64,000 nucleotides of DNA from the NCBI GenBank assembly GCA_941918925.1, contig OW799233.1, positions 122,352,333-122,416,332 on the forward strand, read 5' to 3'. This DNA is from Phyto melanocephala. Lineage: Eukaryota > Arthropoda > Insecta > Diptera > Rhinophoridae. The stretch's first letter is position 1; every line of letters begins with the position of its first letter. The translations under genes and the position numbers were made by a program. Below are positions 24,790 through 36,429 of this stretch, piece by piece. The notes under the pieces are model-generated. The model was not told the origin of the DNA, ran no database searches, and worked only from the letters and a program-made list of their open reading frames with translations.

Positions 24790-25583
24790 ATTTTTATACC
24801 CTTCACACAGTGAAAAAGGGTATATATAGGTTTGTCATTCCGTGTGAAATTTCTACAATTTTCATTTCCGACCCCATAAAGTATATATTTTCTGAAAGCT
24901 TATGAATAGAGGAGTCGATTAAGCCCTGACCGTCTGTCCGTCTGTCCGTCTGTCCGTCTGACCGTCTGTCCGTGTGTATGTTGAAATCAACTTTTTGAAG
25001 CCCCCCGACATAGGTTGGACCCGGGTAAGGTATTAAAATATCAGAAATATTCGGGAGTAGATCGGTATTGAAAATCAGAAACATCGGTACATAAACAACT
25101 GAGATATGAGCAAAAACCCACGACCACCTCGATTTTCTTTTCATAAAAACAACATTACAACAACAACATACATACATACAAACGTGTATACTGGTTAGAG
25201 AAAACGTGGCATCGAATCCCAGCTGAGGCAAAAAAATTTTTTTTTAAATTTTTTTAAAATTTTTTTTTTTAATTTTTTTTTTATTTTTTTTTTATTTTTT
25301 ATTTAATATATTATATATATTTTTATTATTATTTTTATTTTATTTTTTTTTTTTTAATTTTTTTTTTATTTTTTTTTTTGTTTTATATATATTATATATG
25401 TATATAATAATTTTTTTTTTTTAAATTTTTTTTTTAAATTTTTTTTTTTTAAATTTTTTTTTTATTTTTTATTTTTTTTTTGTTTTTTTTAACATACATA
25501 CGTGAATTTACTGTTATTGCATGACTACACGTTGTGAAGGGTATATAAGATTCGGCACGGCCGAATATAGCGCTTTTACTTGT
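24790..25583 (+). mobile_element. HINE-B copy
   Basis: Left end TTTTTATACCCTTCACACAG with the GTGAA partner; a long (GTCY)n run at about 24,930-24,976; inverted tRNA-like box at 25,203-25,229; T-rich tract 25,230-25,490. Right end GTGAAGGGTATATAAGATTC, intact hairpin ATTCGGC-ACG-GCCGAAT, TTTACTTGT. Confidence 0.87.
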
Positions 25584-25635
25584 TTATGTTTTATTTTATT
25601 TCGTGTTTATTTACTACTGCCAAAAAATTTTGTAA

Positions 25636-26410
25636 TTTAAGACCCTACAAAGTATAAAGTATGTCCTGATTTCATTTTAAGACGATATACATATCTATGG
25701 CCGCATGTTCATTCGCTGAAATTCAAATCAGAAGTATTTTGTTTTTGGCTAAGTCGATGTATTAGAAATGCAGTTATAACTTGTAGTACAAGAGTAGGTC
25801 GAATAAAATGCGATTGCTCTTAAACGCATTGACCTAGAGCTTAAAAAAAATTTAATTAAATAAAAATTCACTGTTTAAAAAAAATATTATTCCCCAAAAA
25901 TTGATCAAATCTAAACATTACGAAAGAAGTTGTAGGAAATTTTTACCGCACAGTGTCTTTTTTAGCCTATTTAGAATTAAAAATATGAAAGAATCTACAG
26001 AATAAGATGTCCGATTCTGAAATGTTGCAACCAACGGCTTTTGGAGAATAATAATGTTATAACGAAAAATAATAGTGATACGTCCACTTGAGTGCCTACC
26101 TCTTATTTAAAGCTTTTTTAAATCAATTAAATTTATATTTGAAAAAGATTTCGGCAAAAAATTGGTTTATGCGTTTTATTATCTAAATAAAATTATCATT
26201 TATAGAAATTATCTTGACACGCCTACTTTAACGCCGACCTGGCATACATTTATTGCATAATCCAATGTTAATAGAATTTAGAACATCACAAAACGGACAA
26301 AATTAGATGTGGGACTCTGAAATTTTGCAAATTTAAGCTTTTGGTTAATATTTTTGTAATAATGCATTATGACACATCCAATTTTAGGTACAAATTTTTT
26401 TATTGATTAG
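25636..26410 (+). mobile_element. Old, degenerate HINE-A body
   Basis: Scattered matches in HINE-A order: CCCTACAAAGTATAAAGTATG (in parts), GACGATATACATATCTATG, GAGTAGGTCGAATAAAATG, TTACCGCACAGTGTCTTTTT, CTTGACACGCCTACTTTAACG. Both termini and the MITE are missing. It is more diverged than the other copies, implying an older insertion. Confidence 0.6.
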
Positions 26411-26569
26411 GAGCTTGAGTTTTAAACATCAAAATTTTGCTTAAAAGTTCTACAAAATAAGTTTCTTTTAATGTAAATGTACTCAATTAAGAACATGGTT
26501 ATCGGTTAATTATTCAAATCCGAAAATCATGCTTCAACAATTTTCAAAAATAAATGTATTGAGAATATT

Positions 26570-26816
26570 TCTGTGGCTTGGAGCTAAAGGGCCAATGACA
26601 AAATATTTACTTTTCAGAAAATTAGAATTAAACTTTAACTTTTATAGGTGCTTTCATAGTGACATTGGCCAGCATTTTATTAATGAAGCTGTTCTGGGTT
26701 AAGTATGACTTGAGCTGTCTTACCATAATGAAAGCGAGCTAGAAAACAAATCTAATGCAATGATTAACTCAAAAGAGCAAAAAAGTGACATTGGCCTTTT
26801 AGCTCCAAGCCACAGA
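26570..26816 (+). mobile_element. TCTGTGGCTTGG MITE, copy 2
   Basis: Left end TCTGTGGCTTGGAGCTAAAG and right end CTTTTAGCTCCAAGCCACAGA. The body is nearly identical to the copies at 16.5 and 41.3 kb and in the same orientation. Confidence 0.87.
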
Positions 26817-27244
26817 TTTTACCACAGCTAACTTTATTCTCATAAAAATTTAACAATTTATATGAGGCTCACTACATAAAATTGCCTCAACTGTCCTCAA
26901 ACTGTTTTAAAAATTTATATAAATATAAAACTGGAGATCGTCTAAATGCTCACAAAACTTAACAGCTTAACAGAAATCAAAAATAGAAGTTTCAACCAAG
27001 TTTAAACTTGACAATACCTTCATACATAACTTATTCCAGTTAACCAGAAGTTGAAACTCAGGGTAAACGACTTGAATACTAAAACGTGTATGTATATTGA
27101 TAATGCTGTCGCAATAAGGAAAAACTGCTTATGTCTGTTAATATGTTTTCGGGAATTTTAGATTTTTGAGTAGATTTTTAAAAACTGATACCCTTTAAAA
27201 TAAACACTATTATATGAATTCTTCTGAAATTTTAAGCTACATTA

Positions 27245-27887
27245 TAAAATAAAAAAGTGGGCACTGCCCACTTTCCTAATCAAGAAAATATAAAGCCATG
27301 ATAACTCAAAATGTGTGCAAAGTTTCAGAAAAATCGGTCAAGAGCAAGTAGCTAAAAATGATAACTTATTTCTAATAGGCGTGCCACTGCCCACTTTTCT
27401 AATCACGAAATTGTATAATCATGAGAGCTCAATATGTGTGTGCAAAGTTTTCGAAAATTCAGTGAAGTTCAAGTAGCTGAAAATTATAACTTTTTTTATG
27501 GGCGTGGCACTGCCCACTTTTATAATCACGAAAATATATAGCCATGACAGCTCAATATGTGTGCAAAGTTTCAGAAAATTCGGTCCAGTGCAAGTACCTC
27601 AAAATTATAACTTTTTTTATAGGCGTGGCACCGCCCACTTTTCTAATCACGAAATTATACAGTCATGAGAGTTCAATATGTGTGCAAAGTTTCAGAAAAA
27701 TCGTTCAAGTTCAAGTAGCTAAAAATTACAACTTATTTTTATGGGCGTAGCCCCGCCCACTTTTTACCACCCGTAAACACCCCCCAGAATGTGTACAACA
27801 ACTTGCCAAAGTTTGAGTCCGATCGGTTTTACAGTTTCGGAGTCTATAGCTAATACACAGACAGAGTTCCACTTTTATATATATAGA
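27245..27887 (-). mobile_element. Helitron-like non-autonomous repeat with 120-bp tandem units
   Basis: Five boxes like GGGCGTGGCACTGCCCACTT recur at about 27,261, 27,383, 27,506, 27,626 and 27,746, giving a period near 120 bp. Each is followed by TAATCACGAAA and TCAATATGTGTGCAAAGTTT. The putative 5' end, read on the minus strand from 27,887, is TCTATATATATAAAAGTGGA. The 3' CTRR end is not preserved. It is related to the repeat at 38.5 kb. Confidence 0.7.
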
Positions 27888-28315
27888 AGAAGAAGATAGA
27901 AGATTTCCAAATGAATCACCTGTTGTATAAATACATATATATGTACATATGTTGAAAATTTGTTATTGTTTTTTACTATGTATTTTGCTGTTCTGGCTAT
28001 AGTTGCAGTTGTTTGCTTACCTCTAAGAAATATAAACAACAACAATAGTAAACACATCAGCAATAACAACAATAATCATCAGGTATTGTTTCAAGTGTAG
28101 TTTTTAATTTGCTTCTTGTTTTCCAACACCAGTGTTGAATGAATGAGTAGGTTTTGTTATTTCTATTTTTTTTCTTTATACCTTTTAGTAAACTTCTCAA
28201 ACACATTCATATGTGCGAGGGTTGCCTTTTATAAGATAAGGGATAAGAGACACCAAATAAATATTTATCATTATTATTAAAAATGGATTTATTGTTTTTT
28301 AAAATATTCACCGTA

Positions 28316-29290
28316 TTGCATGTGTGAAGCAATATTCTAAGCATTTTTTTCAGTCCGATTGAGGTACATCAAAAAAATGAATTTTGAAAACATCAACCGC
28401 TTCACCAACTGTCGAAAAACGTGACCACGCAATTTATTTTTTATGTCTGGGAAAAAGTCATTCGGTGCAAAGTCAATACTATAGACATGGGCGATATTAT
28501 ATCATTAATTCTGTTTATGATTTTGCCAATAAAAAATTGTTAAGCTTTTGCCACCCCCAACGACAATTTGAAGCTACGCCATTGATTATACTGCCGATAA
28601 CTTATTAAATCGACGTTTTGATTGCTCAAGAAGTCCATTGTCTGTGCCGTAAGTTCGAGCTCGCTTTGGCTTGGTGGAGAATGGTAAATTTTTGGCGGGT
28701 GGTTTTTAATATATCTTAGCAGACTCTGTAAAATTTAGTAGTTCAATGTTTCATCAATGGCACAATTAAGAGAGGTCCATTCGCTTCGAAATAACTCAAG
28801 CCCAAATAAATTTTTTAGAGTTTTTCTCGTCTTGGAAGACCCATATAGTCGACGCCTGTTTAATATCCGGCTTATACGCGTAGATCCACTATTAGTCGCC
28901 TGTCGCGATATCATTCACCTTTTTTTTGAAGTACCGCGATCGTATTTTTAACTTTTCTTGAGTCCAATTGACACTAGACTTTTTTTGAATGATGGTCAAA
29001 TTAAGTGTTATCCAACACGAAAAAATTACAGCTAAATGTCCATGCAATATTAAACGTATGCTGGTCCCACTAATATACATATATGGCTGCCTTAATCTCA
29101 CTATAAGTTACATGATGATCTCAATATAATTTCAAGCACAGTATCAATGTTTTCCGGAACAATAACCGATTTTGGATGACCTTCTCGATACTAGTCATTG
29201 AGCGAACTAAGCACTGGTTCTTAATAGTGCTTATCATTAAAATTCTCATCGAGTTCATTAATGCATTAAATGTTAATGCACGGAAATGTT
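28316..29290 (-). pseudogene. Mariner transposase pseudogene (SETMAR-like lineage)
   Basis: From 29,190 leftward the minus strand reads HPKSVIVPENIDTVLEI (HTH region), then ISGTSIRLILHGHLAV (about 29,070-29,020) and CWITLNLTIIQKKSSVNWTQ. It continues with NDIATGDESW, the first-Asp block, running into the frame break near 28,890. The far end reads WSRFSTVGEAVDVFKIHFFD and VPQSD before a stop (28,440-28,350), the usual C-terminus. The middle, with the remaining catalytic residues, is unreadable. Many stops and shifts. This is the canonical mariner lineage, distinct from MLE-1, -2 and -3. No TIRs were identified. Confidence 0.85.
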
Positions 29291-29841
29291 CGCGACTTAA
29301 AAGCCAGCCCTCGTACTTGTATATTTTAATTCTGTAGATATTGTTTTGTGTTTGTTTGGTTTTGTTGTTTCCTTTTTCCTTGATTTAAGTTTGTGCATTC
29401 GTGTGTAAGAGTGTTTATGTTTTATTTGCGCCTAAAATCATACAACTTAACAACATACACCACTTTAAAAAAAAACGAATACATAAAACATGAAAATGCA
29501 TGTGCTATAAGTACGTGTGTAGTGGTACGAAGATTTCTTTGCTTATAGTGTTTTATTAAAGTTGTATTTGTACTTTTTTCTCTTGTCTTAAGTTTCATCG
29601 TGAATGGGCAATTTAAGAAGTTAGTTAAGAGTACATTTGATAAAAAATAGGCTTTTTTGTGATTAAAAATATCACGTCACGACGACTGATCTCAGGCGAT
29701 ACACGTTTAAAAATTAAGCGAAATTTACTCATGTCTACAGAAAAAGCAATTCTATTGACTATCTACCCTTTTATTATGTTTATTGTAGGGCAACTGATAC
29801 CTCAGATAATTTTAATTAATGAGAATTCTGATGGCAAGGTA

Positions 29842-30573
29842 CACGCAAAGAAAAACCATGATTATGACATGATCACGACGGTCATATTATAGTTTCTATA
29901 ACAATATTTGGTTGTCGAAAACAAGCAATAGTTATTTTTGTTTCATTTCATCACATATTTTGTCACGATAATCAAGAATTTGTTTGAATTGTATCATTTA
30001 ATGTTTACTTTTCATAAAATTTTCAAAATGGTTATCATTTAAAAATAGTATGATTTAAAAAAATCAATTCGACAAAAATAACATTTTATTCAAAAGCATT
30101 GAAAATTACGAATAGTCATTAAATAATAGGTGAGACAACAGTATGATTACATATTAATCAAGCTGTGATTTTTTTTAATAATAATTTGATTTCAACTGTT
30201 CTTCTTCTTGCTAAATAAATTTTTATTATTTTAAAAGTTTGAGCTGTCAAAAAAATTAACAAACATTTTGAAAAATTAAAGAAAATTTACAAATAAACGA
30301 GAAAACGTAAAAAATATTGGTATAAAAATTGCAATTAAATTGGTAAGTACAATCAATATGTGTATGCTACAGCAAAAGACAATAATTTGCCGTAAAAAAG
30401 CAAAGATTGTCGATTTCAATTGTAATCATATATATGATTATTGAATGATACTTTTATTAAACATAATAATGATAACTGATAACCATTATATGTTTTTACC
30501 ATAATCATACAATTCAATCATAGTATGATGCTCTTCGATTATGGTTACCACAACCATATTTTTTCTCTGCGTG
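29842..30573. mobile_element. TA-flanked MITE, 732 bp (CACGCAAAG family), intact
   Basis: Ends CACGCAAAGAAAAACCATG and, inverted from 30,573, CACGCAGAGAAAAAATATGG, with TA on both outer sides (29,840-29,841 and 30,574-30,575). No coding capacity. TA duplication suggests mobilisation by a Tc1/mariner-type transposase. A second copy in opposite orientation, split by HINE-A, lies at 56,852-60,041. Confidence 0.87.
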
Positions 30574-32619
30574 TACCCTTTATATTTTTAACCATTTTTT
30601 CTGAAACATTCTTAAACTGCTTAAGGCTTAATTCAAGAAGTTAGGTTTTAGCAAAATTTAAAACAATATACATATGTATGTATATTCACTTGTCTTAAGT
30701 AAAACTAAGAAAAGAATGAAAGAAATTCTCATATAACAAAATATTCCTCGTGTTCTTTGTGTTAATTCTCCACTTGTTTTCTTTGTACTCAACACTTGAT
30801 TGGTCTTATCCCTTTAATTTTGTCATTTTGTAAATACTACTTTGTCAGGCATATCCTACAGGGTCAATTCAACATTATGAAAAAACTAAAAAAAAGAATG
30901 GAGAAAAGTATAAAATAGAAAAGCAAATAAAGTGAAAATAAGTAGAGAAGAAAATTTAAATGAAACAGAAATGCACAAATGACACAAAAAAACCAACAAG
31001 ATGAAATCAAATGTCATAAGCTGTCTTTGCAATTAAATGTGTCAACAAGATTGACTTTTTGATAAGATTTCTCTGGTAGTTGAATTGAAACTTGGAAGTG
31101 TGAAATGGTGTTAGTTTTTTTTCTTATATTCTTATTATTGTTGTTTTCTACTACAACTATAACATAAATACTTGTGCTATATTGAGAAAACAGACTGCAT
31201 TAAAGTGAAAGCATGATGCATTACATGTTTGTGCAGGTCTCTGATGACTATATGTGAGTGTGTCACTCTGAACATTATGAGGCTTTTTATTTTATTTATG
31301 TTCATGCTTTTGTTTGTATGTTAAGAGATGATAAAACCACTTAGAATGCACTTAAATTTGTGATCAAGTGATAATAAACTCATGATATAACAACAACAAC
31401 AAATAGCAACAAAAAGTTATTTAAATGCAAAATCTTTTTATTTTTATTAATTATTATTGCTGTTGTTGTTGTTAGTGGTGTTGAATAAGTGTAGAAACAT
31501 TTGATGAATTTATGAGTAAATAATTTTAAGTTTTTTAAACATTGTTTTTAGTGATTGTCGTTTAGAGAAACTTTTTATCAATCAACAAAAATATTTATCA
31601 TTTTATTTATTTTAACTGCAGTAAATTAAAATTTTAAGAAAACTATTAATAAAGGCTTTAAGTTACAAAGAATTTACATTTTGTATTAATTCTAAAACAC
31701 TTTACAATGATATAAAAACAACCGATACATATTCTCTATTGTTTTTTTTGGGCCAAAAGTGATACTGGAGTTTATATACGTATATTTTTTTAAGCAAACA
31801 AATTTTTACACTATCCAGAAAACAAAATGTTGCACTATTTCAAAGTGATGAACATTTTCCATGACTATTAAATAAATAGAGCAAGATAATGATTTCTTCA
31901 TGCCTCTCTAAATAAAAAATAATCTGTCATTAATGATGAACTTTAAGCAAAATGTATTAAAAAATTAATGTAAACCTACATAATCAACTAATGAAACATC
32001 GCTTTGTTTTCACCTAATAAACATGCGCTCTATGTATTTATGGCAAAGGAGTGAAGGTTATAAATATTGTTACAGATTTATTTTAAATAGCTTAATTTAC
32101 ATTATAATTTTATTTTAGTTATATTTACAGTAGTTTAAGTAACAGAGGTTTTGTTTGTATTGGTTTATGTACATTTAACAGTCCGTTTGGTTCGCTGGTT
32201 GTTCGAACATGATGTTAAGTTATATGCAGCCGAGGTGAGTTATTATGTGCAGCATACTCTTAGGCACATTTATTATTCCTGCATATTACTTAACATAAAC
32301 ATTACGTCTTAATTTAAATATAACGGCTTTCGAGTAATTTACAGAATGAACTAGTGTGTACATACGAGAACTTTGTCGAATGTTACAGAACACCACTATG
32401 TAGCTATTAATAGCCGAACAACACAGCTAACATGATCAGTACTACAGTAGAGCTTGGAAAGTGCGTATCAAAGTGAGTTTGATGATAAAAGTGTATAACC
32501 ATAAGTGAAATAAGTAAAGCAATATAAAAGCAATATCTGAGTGTGTTTAAATAAATAAAGTGCTCTTCATTTTATAACAAATTTCAACTGATTTTATTTG
32601 CAATAAGAAATGAAAGGAA
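30574..32619. other. AT-rich intron sequence, nothing recognised
   Basis: Short CAACAACAA and TGTTGTTGTT runs at about 31,390 and 31,462. No exon or element was identified. Confidence 0.45.
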
Positions 32620-33230
32620 GTAAGCCAACGTTTAAAAAAGGTATAAACGTAACAAATGTGCTCGTCTTAGAGCATTTTCCAATACAAATTTTAAAACATA
32701 TGACTTTAGCCCTTGTATTATTTCTGCAATAATCTCTGTCTTGAGTTTAAGAATTGTCTCGCACTCATTCACATATGCGAGCTTCTTCAAACAACCTAAA
32801 ACAATGACGGGTTTTGATAAATCTGGCATACACGCTTAATTTTCGAATTTATGGAAATTGTTCGCTTCAAAACATTTGACTTACAAGTGGCGTTGAGTCA
32901 TGGGCAGTGGCTCTATTTTTCTAAAACCACATTTCAGGCCTGTTTTTAAAAGCAGGACGTAAAAATATTCTATCATAAATAAATATTGCTCTCCATTTAC
33001 GGTTTCATTTTAAAATAGTAATACGTCATGATATTTTCAGACGTAATGCCGAACAATATTGTACTTGCAAACGGCTCTTGCATTTTAAGAACCACACAGT
33101 GTAAATTAAACGGGGTATAATGAGAATTAAATGTGGTCTACTACCAACATATTCCCTTATGGTGCCTTAAACTGTACAACGAATCATTGCTAAATCAGAC
33201 GGCGAAATTCTGACCTTTAAATGTCAAGGA
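32620..33230 (-). pseudogene. MLE-3 mariner-like transposase remnant, C-terminal part
   Basis: The left end reads PDLSKPVIVLGCLKKLAYVN (shifted) and LKTEIIAEIIQGLKSYVLKF followed by VLENALRRAHLLR (32,760-32,640), the usual C-terminal helix of Tc1/mariner proteins. Upstream, 33,060-32,880 matches 49,900-49,740 of the second copy (GGACGTAAAAA..., AGTGGC...GGGCAGTGGC). Frames are broken throughout. Confidence 0.65.
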
Positions 33231-34394
33231 TATATTCTTCGCGTCAAGATAACTGATTGTTGATTGATATAATAAAATTCAATTATTATAAAAAATATAT
33301 AAAAGAAAACGTTTTAAAGTTTTTAGTACTCGAGGTTACTTTGAACCCACCATGTATATAGAATGTGTCTGTTGCAAACAAATAACACATTATTGGTAAA
33401 TACATTTTTAAGGTTAGATGAAAAGTTTTAGATGTTACTCTTCGCATATAAAGAAGCAAATAAACTTTACATCTTTGATAAATAAATATTAGCATAGAAA
33501 TATAACATAGTCAAGTTTATAAGTATATGAATATAAAATACCTATCGTCCAGTTAAGTGTATCGAAATAAACTAGGATAAATAGTTAAAATATTTATTAA
33601 ACTCAGGTAAATATTGTTAATCTTTTGTATTTTTTAAGTCTAACTAAGTCTTTAAAACTGCTTTAACATTAGTTCTTTTAAAAAAAATGTTTAGTTTTTA
33701 CGATCTTTTCTCCTTTTTCCCTTTTTAACATCGGCATCGAACACAAGGCCAATAGAATACAAATTCATGTATTTATGTTGCAGTACCTACGCATACATAC
33801 GTACTCGTTTAAGTTTGTGTGAAAATATAATAAGTTCACTAGGAAGAAGAAAAAAATATGCACCATACGCCTTTGTAAATAAAGTACCTATGCAATGCAA
33901 TTAAATAATCTTATTTTGTGTTTATTGTAGGAGTTGGCTTTTTAAACTTTTCTTAAAGTTAAAGGACCGTATACTAAATATTTCGAGAATAAAATAAAAC
34001 GATAAATCACAATTTAAGATCCGATTGTAAATATCAAAGATAAAGGTAAAATGAAAAATATTAAAAAGGCCACCACAATTTCGTCAAAAAACAAAAATAA
34101 TCGAAGGTACTCAGCGAACTGTTATTTTGCGGTACGGTCTAAAGAATACAGAAATTCAAATGTATTCAAAACACTGTAACACACTGTCCATGAGATTTGC
34201 ATACACATTTAAATTCTTGTGCATACAAAGCTAGTAGAAGTACTCTTTTGTATAAGAAAGAAAAAACATAAAAATACATATGTATGTATATATGTAAGGG
34301 TGTGCATTCAAATTCTGTAAATGTAAAAACCTATATACTTTTAGAGCTGAAAAAAAAAATAAATTGTTTAAGAAAAATTTAAAAAAAAACTTAC

Positions 34395-34583
34395 ATTTTC
34401 GTATGCTTGCAGTTGCTGTGGTGTCAATTTTTTCTCCTGACGCTTCCATCCAATGCCAGCTATGAAAGCAACTGTTACACAGCCCAAGGCGCCAGCCGAT
34501 GGATAACCGATAGCTTTACTGCCCATCACGGCAATGGTACCGCCCAAGACGGTCAAAACAAAACGTAAACTATTTACATAGTT
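34395..34583 (-). CDS. SLC9B antiporter exon, two membrane helices
   Basis: 189-nt, 63-codon phase 0-0 exon. The acceptor TTCTTATTTCAG ends at 34584 and the donor GTAAGT starts at 34394. It begins NYVNSLRFVLTVLGG, continues GYPSAGALGCVTVAFIAGIG, and ends with the hydrophilic WKRQEKKLTPQQLQAYEN. Two hydrophobic segments are joined by the Gly-Tyr-Pro-rich turn that SLC9B proteins carry at this point (the family reads G[FY]PxxG). It follows the 47,754 exon directly in frame despite a 13.2-kb intron full of repeats. No premature stop or odd codon is seen. Confidence 0.94.
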
Positions 34584-34919
34584 CTGAAATAAGAAAATTA
34601 AAATAAAATATGCATAAACACAAACACAGAGGATAAATACTAGAAAATAAAATTGAAATTTTCATATGAAAAGAAAACATTTGAAAGAAATTGAGAAAAA
34701 ATAGAAATGAGCTTTTGTTTCTAAGAGTCGCACAGTGGGTTCGATAGTACCCAAAGTGACGATTAATTCATAGACACCGCAGTTTTAAAATATTATATTT
34801 TTTTATTGATGGGTTATTATAAGCACATTAAATTACAGCATTTTAGAAAAAACAGTTAAAAAAAATTTTGTTAACCCGTTATTTATATTAGTATTTATAT
34901 TAGTATAAATATGTATTTA

Positions 34920-35255
34920 TCTTACTAATATAATAAATGTGAATGTTTGTATGTTTGGATGTTTGGATATTTGTTACTCAATCACGCAAAAACGGCTGAA
35001 CGGAACTAAATGAAATTCGACACATAGATAGATAACAACCTAGATTAACACATAGGCTACTTTTTATCACGATAACCAGGCGAAGTCGTTGGCAAACTCA
35101 TCATCCCAGCCTAAACGGGTTGTTTGTTTTGTAAAATTTTTATTTCTGTTGCAAGTTTTGACTTTTCTTTTTTTATTTTCAAATTCAATTTTTCAAATTC
35201 AACATAACAATCTAGGTTAATACTAAATTTTCCCTTTAGCCCTAGTATTAGCTAG
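34920..35255 (+). mobile_element. Helitron-like non-autonomous element
   Basis: 5' end TCTTACTAATATAATAAATG, then TCACGCAAAAACGGCTGAACGG, ATGAAATTCGACACATAGATAG and TTAACACATAGGCTACTTTTTATC, all standing features of a widespread insect Helitron family. The likely 3' end is the CTAG at 35,252-35,255 before a T. It is shortened and partly decayed. The family assignment is from memory of that repeat type. Confidence 0.6.
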
Positions 35256-35512
35256 TATTAGCATAAATTTAATTTAAATTTCAACATTTGTTTTTTAAAC
35301 ATTTTTATAAATGTACAAATTTTTTTGAAAAAGCTACAAAAAAAATATTATAATTTTTTAGTAATGAATAATCAATCATAAATACATAAAAACACAGCTT
35401 TAAAAAAATGGAAAAAAAAATGTTTAACCTATAAGACGTTTTTTGTTTTTCGGAAAAATCATGAAGCACAATTTTCGCTGCAACTTTGAAATCAAATTAA
35501 ATTTAAAGAATA

Positions 35513-35631
35513 AGGGCCGTATTCATAAAAAATATTTTAGGTTTATTAAAGGCTTATTTGACAGATGTTGTAGAGAAATTTGTCAAATAAGCCTTCAATA
35601 AACCTAAAATATTTTTTATGAATATGGCCCT
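35513..35631. mobile_element. 119-bp foldback MITE (AGGGCCGTATTCAT ends)
   Basis: AGGGCCGTATTCATAAAAAA and the following AGGTTTATTAAAGGCTTATT are mirrored by the right arm ending ATGAATATGGCCCT, giving arms of about 50 bp with only a few mismatches around a loop near 35,565-35,578. The arms can pair along nearly their whole length. No protein. Confidence 0.85.
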
Positions 35632-35672
35632 AAGTCAATAATATGTATTCCTATTATTATAAATTTGTGTCC

Positions 35673-35804
35673 AGGGGCCAAATTACGGCACTCGAACGTG
35701 ATCGAAATTTGAAAATTCTTATAAGAATCTCTATACCTAAAGCACAGCGAACTCGATCGTTCGAGTAAGATTTCGATCGTGATCGACTGCCGTAATTTGG
35801 CCCC
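35673..35804. mobile_element. 132-bp foldback MITE (GGGGCCAAATTACGGCA ends)
   Basis: GGGGCCAAATTACGGCA at the left is exactly inverted as TGCCGTAATTTGGCCCC at the right. Pairing continues inward imperfectly through GATCGAAAT/ATTTCGATC. It lies 41 bp from the previous foldback element and is unrelated to it. Confidence 0.85.
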
Positions 35805-35894
35805 AGTTTTTGCTTTCACTACATTCAGTAAATGTAAAAATTAATCTGAAAAAATAAAAAATTTAAAACTTTTTGGGGAATCTTTGTTTTCGTT

Positions 35895-36420
35895 TTACAT
35901 TTTTAATAAATTTTCAAATTCATCACAAAGATCCCAATTATCATAATCCTCATTATCATCAATATCTTCATCATCATTATTATGATCTTCTTCATCATTA
36001 TCATCATCACTATCATCAGCATCTTTATCACTATCTTCATTACCATAATATTTATCATAATTTTCGTTAGAAATATCTGGCAAAACTAACTCTAACTCCA
36101 AAATTATTAATTAGATATTTTTTCTACTTATATTTCTTGCTCATGCTAAAAGGGTCAGAACGTAGCAGAAACCTATTGAAAATATCTTCATTGAACTTTT
36201 CCGGATGCATTTGCGATCAAAGTGCTCTTTTTAATTTTTAAGATCTTTGTTTCTTGCTTTTTGAGCTTCTTCCGATAATTCCCCTTTTGGTAAAAGTGCT
36301 TGCTCTATATTCTTCAGCCCGTGAATAAAAAATGTATGCAAAGTGGGAAGCATAAAAAACCATGGATATTTTTCAAAAAAATATCTAGCCGTTTTGTGGC
36401 AAATTTACAAAAAATGTTTA
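35895..36420 (-). pseudogene. Decayed TE-type protein with Asp-rich tail
   Basis: From 36,360 leftward the minus strand reads LPTLHTFFIHGLKNIEQALL, PKGELSEEAQKARNKDLKN, a stop, EHFDRKCIRK, then after a shift NEDIFNRFLLRSDPFSMSKK. After another break comes VLPDISNENYDKYYGNED and a run of Asp/Glu/Asn encoded by a CAT-rich tract (36,060-35,936). The LSEEAQxARNKD...SDP pattern is familiar from an arthropod repeat-encoded protein whose element class I cannot name. Dead by stops and shifts. Confidence 0.55.
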
Positions 36421-36429
36421 TCGCAGAGA

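Larger units (their letters stand above)
23420..34394 (-). other. Antiporter intron, 10,975 nt
   Basis: GTAAGT at its 5' end (34,394) and TTCACCACAG at its 3' end (23,420). It holds a foldback-type MITE, HINE-B, a decayed HINE-A, a 247-bp MITE, a Helitron-like repeat, a mariner pseudogene, a TA-MITE and an MLE-3 pseudogene. No other host gene was recognised within it. Confidence 0.85.

Noticed and set aside
24930..24976. GTCY tandem repeats as a CRISPR-like or regulatory array
   Set aside because: They are the short microsatellite of DINE-1-type elements, with no spacers, in a eukaryotic sequence.
24803..25231. 142-codon open frame on the minus strand
   Set aside because: It lies entirely inside a HINE-B element and the same frame recurs, interrupted, in other copies; the SDGQTDRRTDG run is the (GTCY)n microsatellite translated.
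28384..28608. Plus-strand open frame of 74 codons
   Set aside because: Shadow of the mariner transposase pseudogene that reads on the minus strand.
35895..36060. Acidic protein of about 60 residues as an independent gene
   Set aside because: The Asp/Glu run is produced by a CAT-type simple repeat at the end of a decayed TE frame; not an independent gene.
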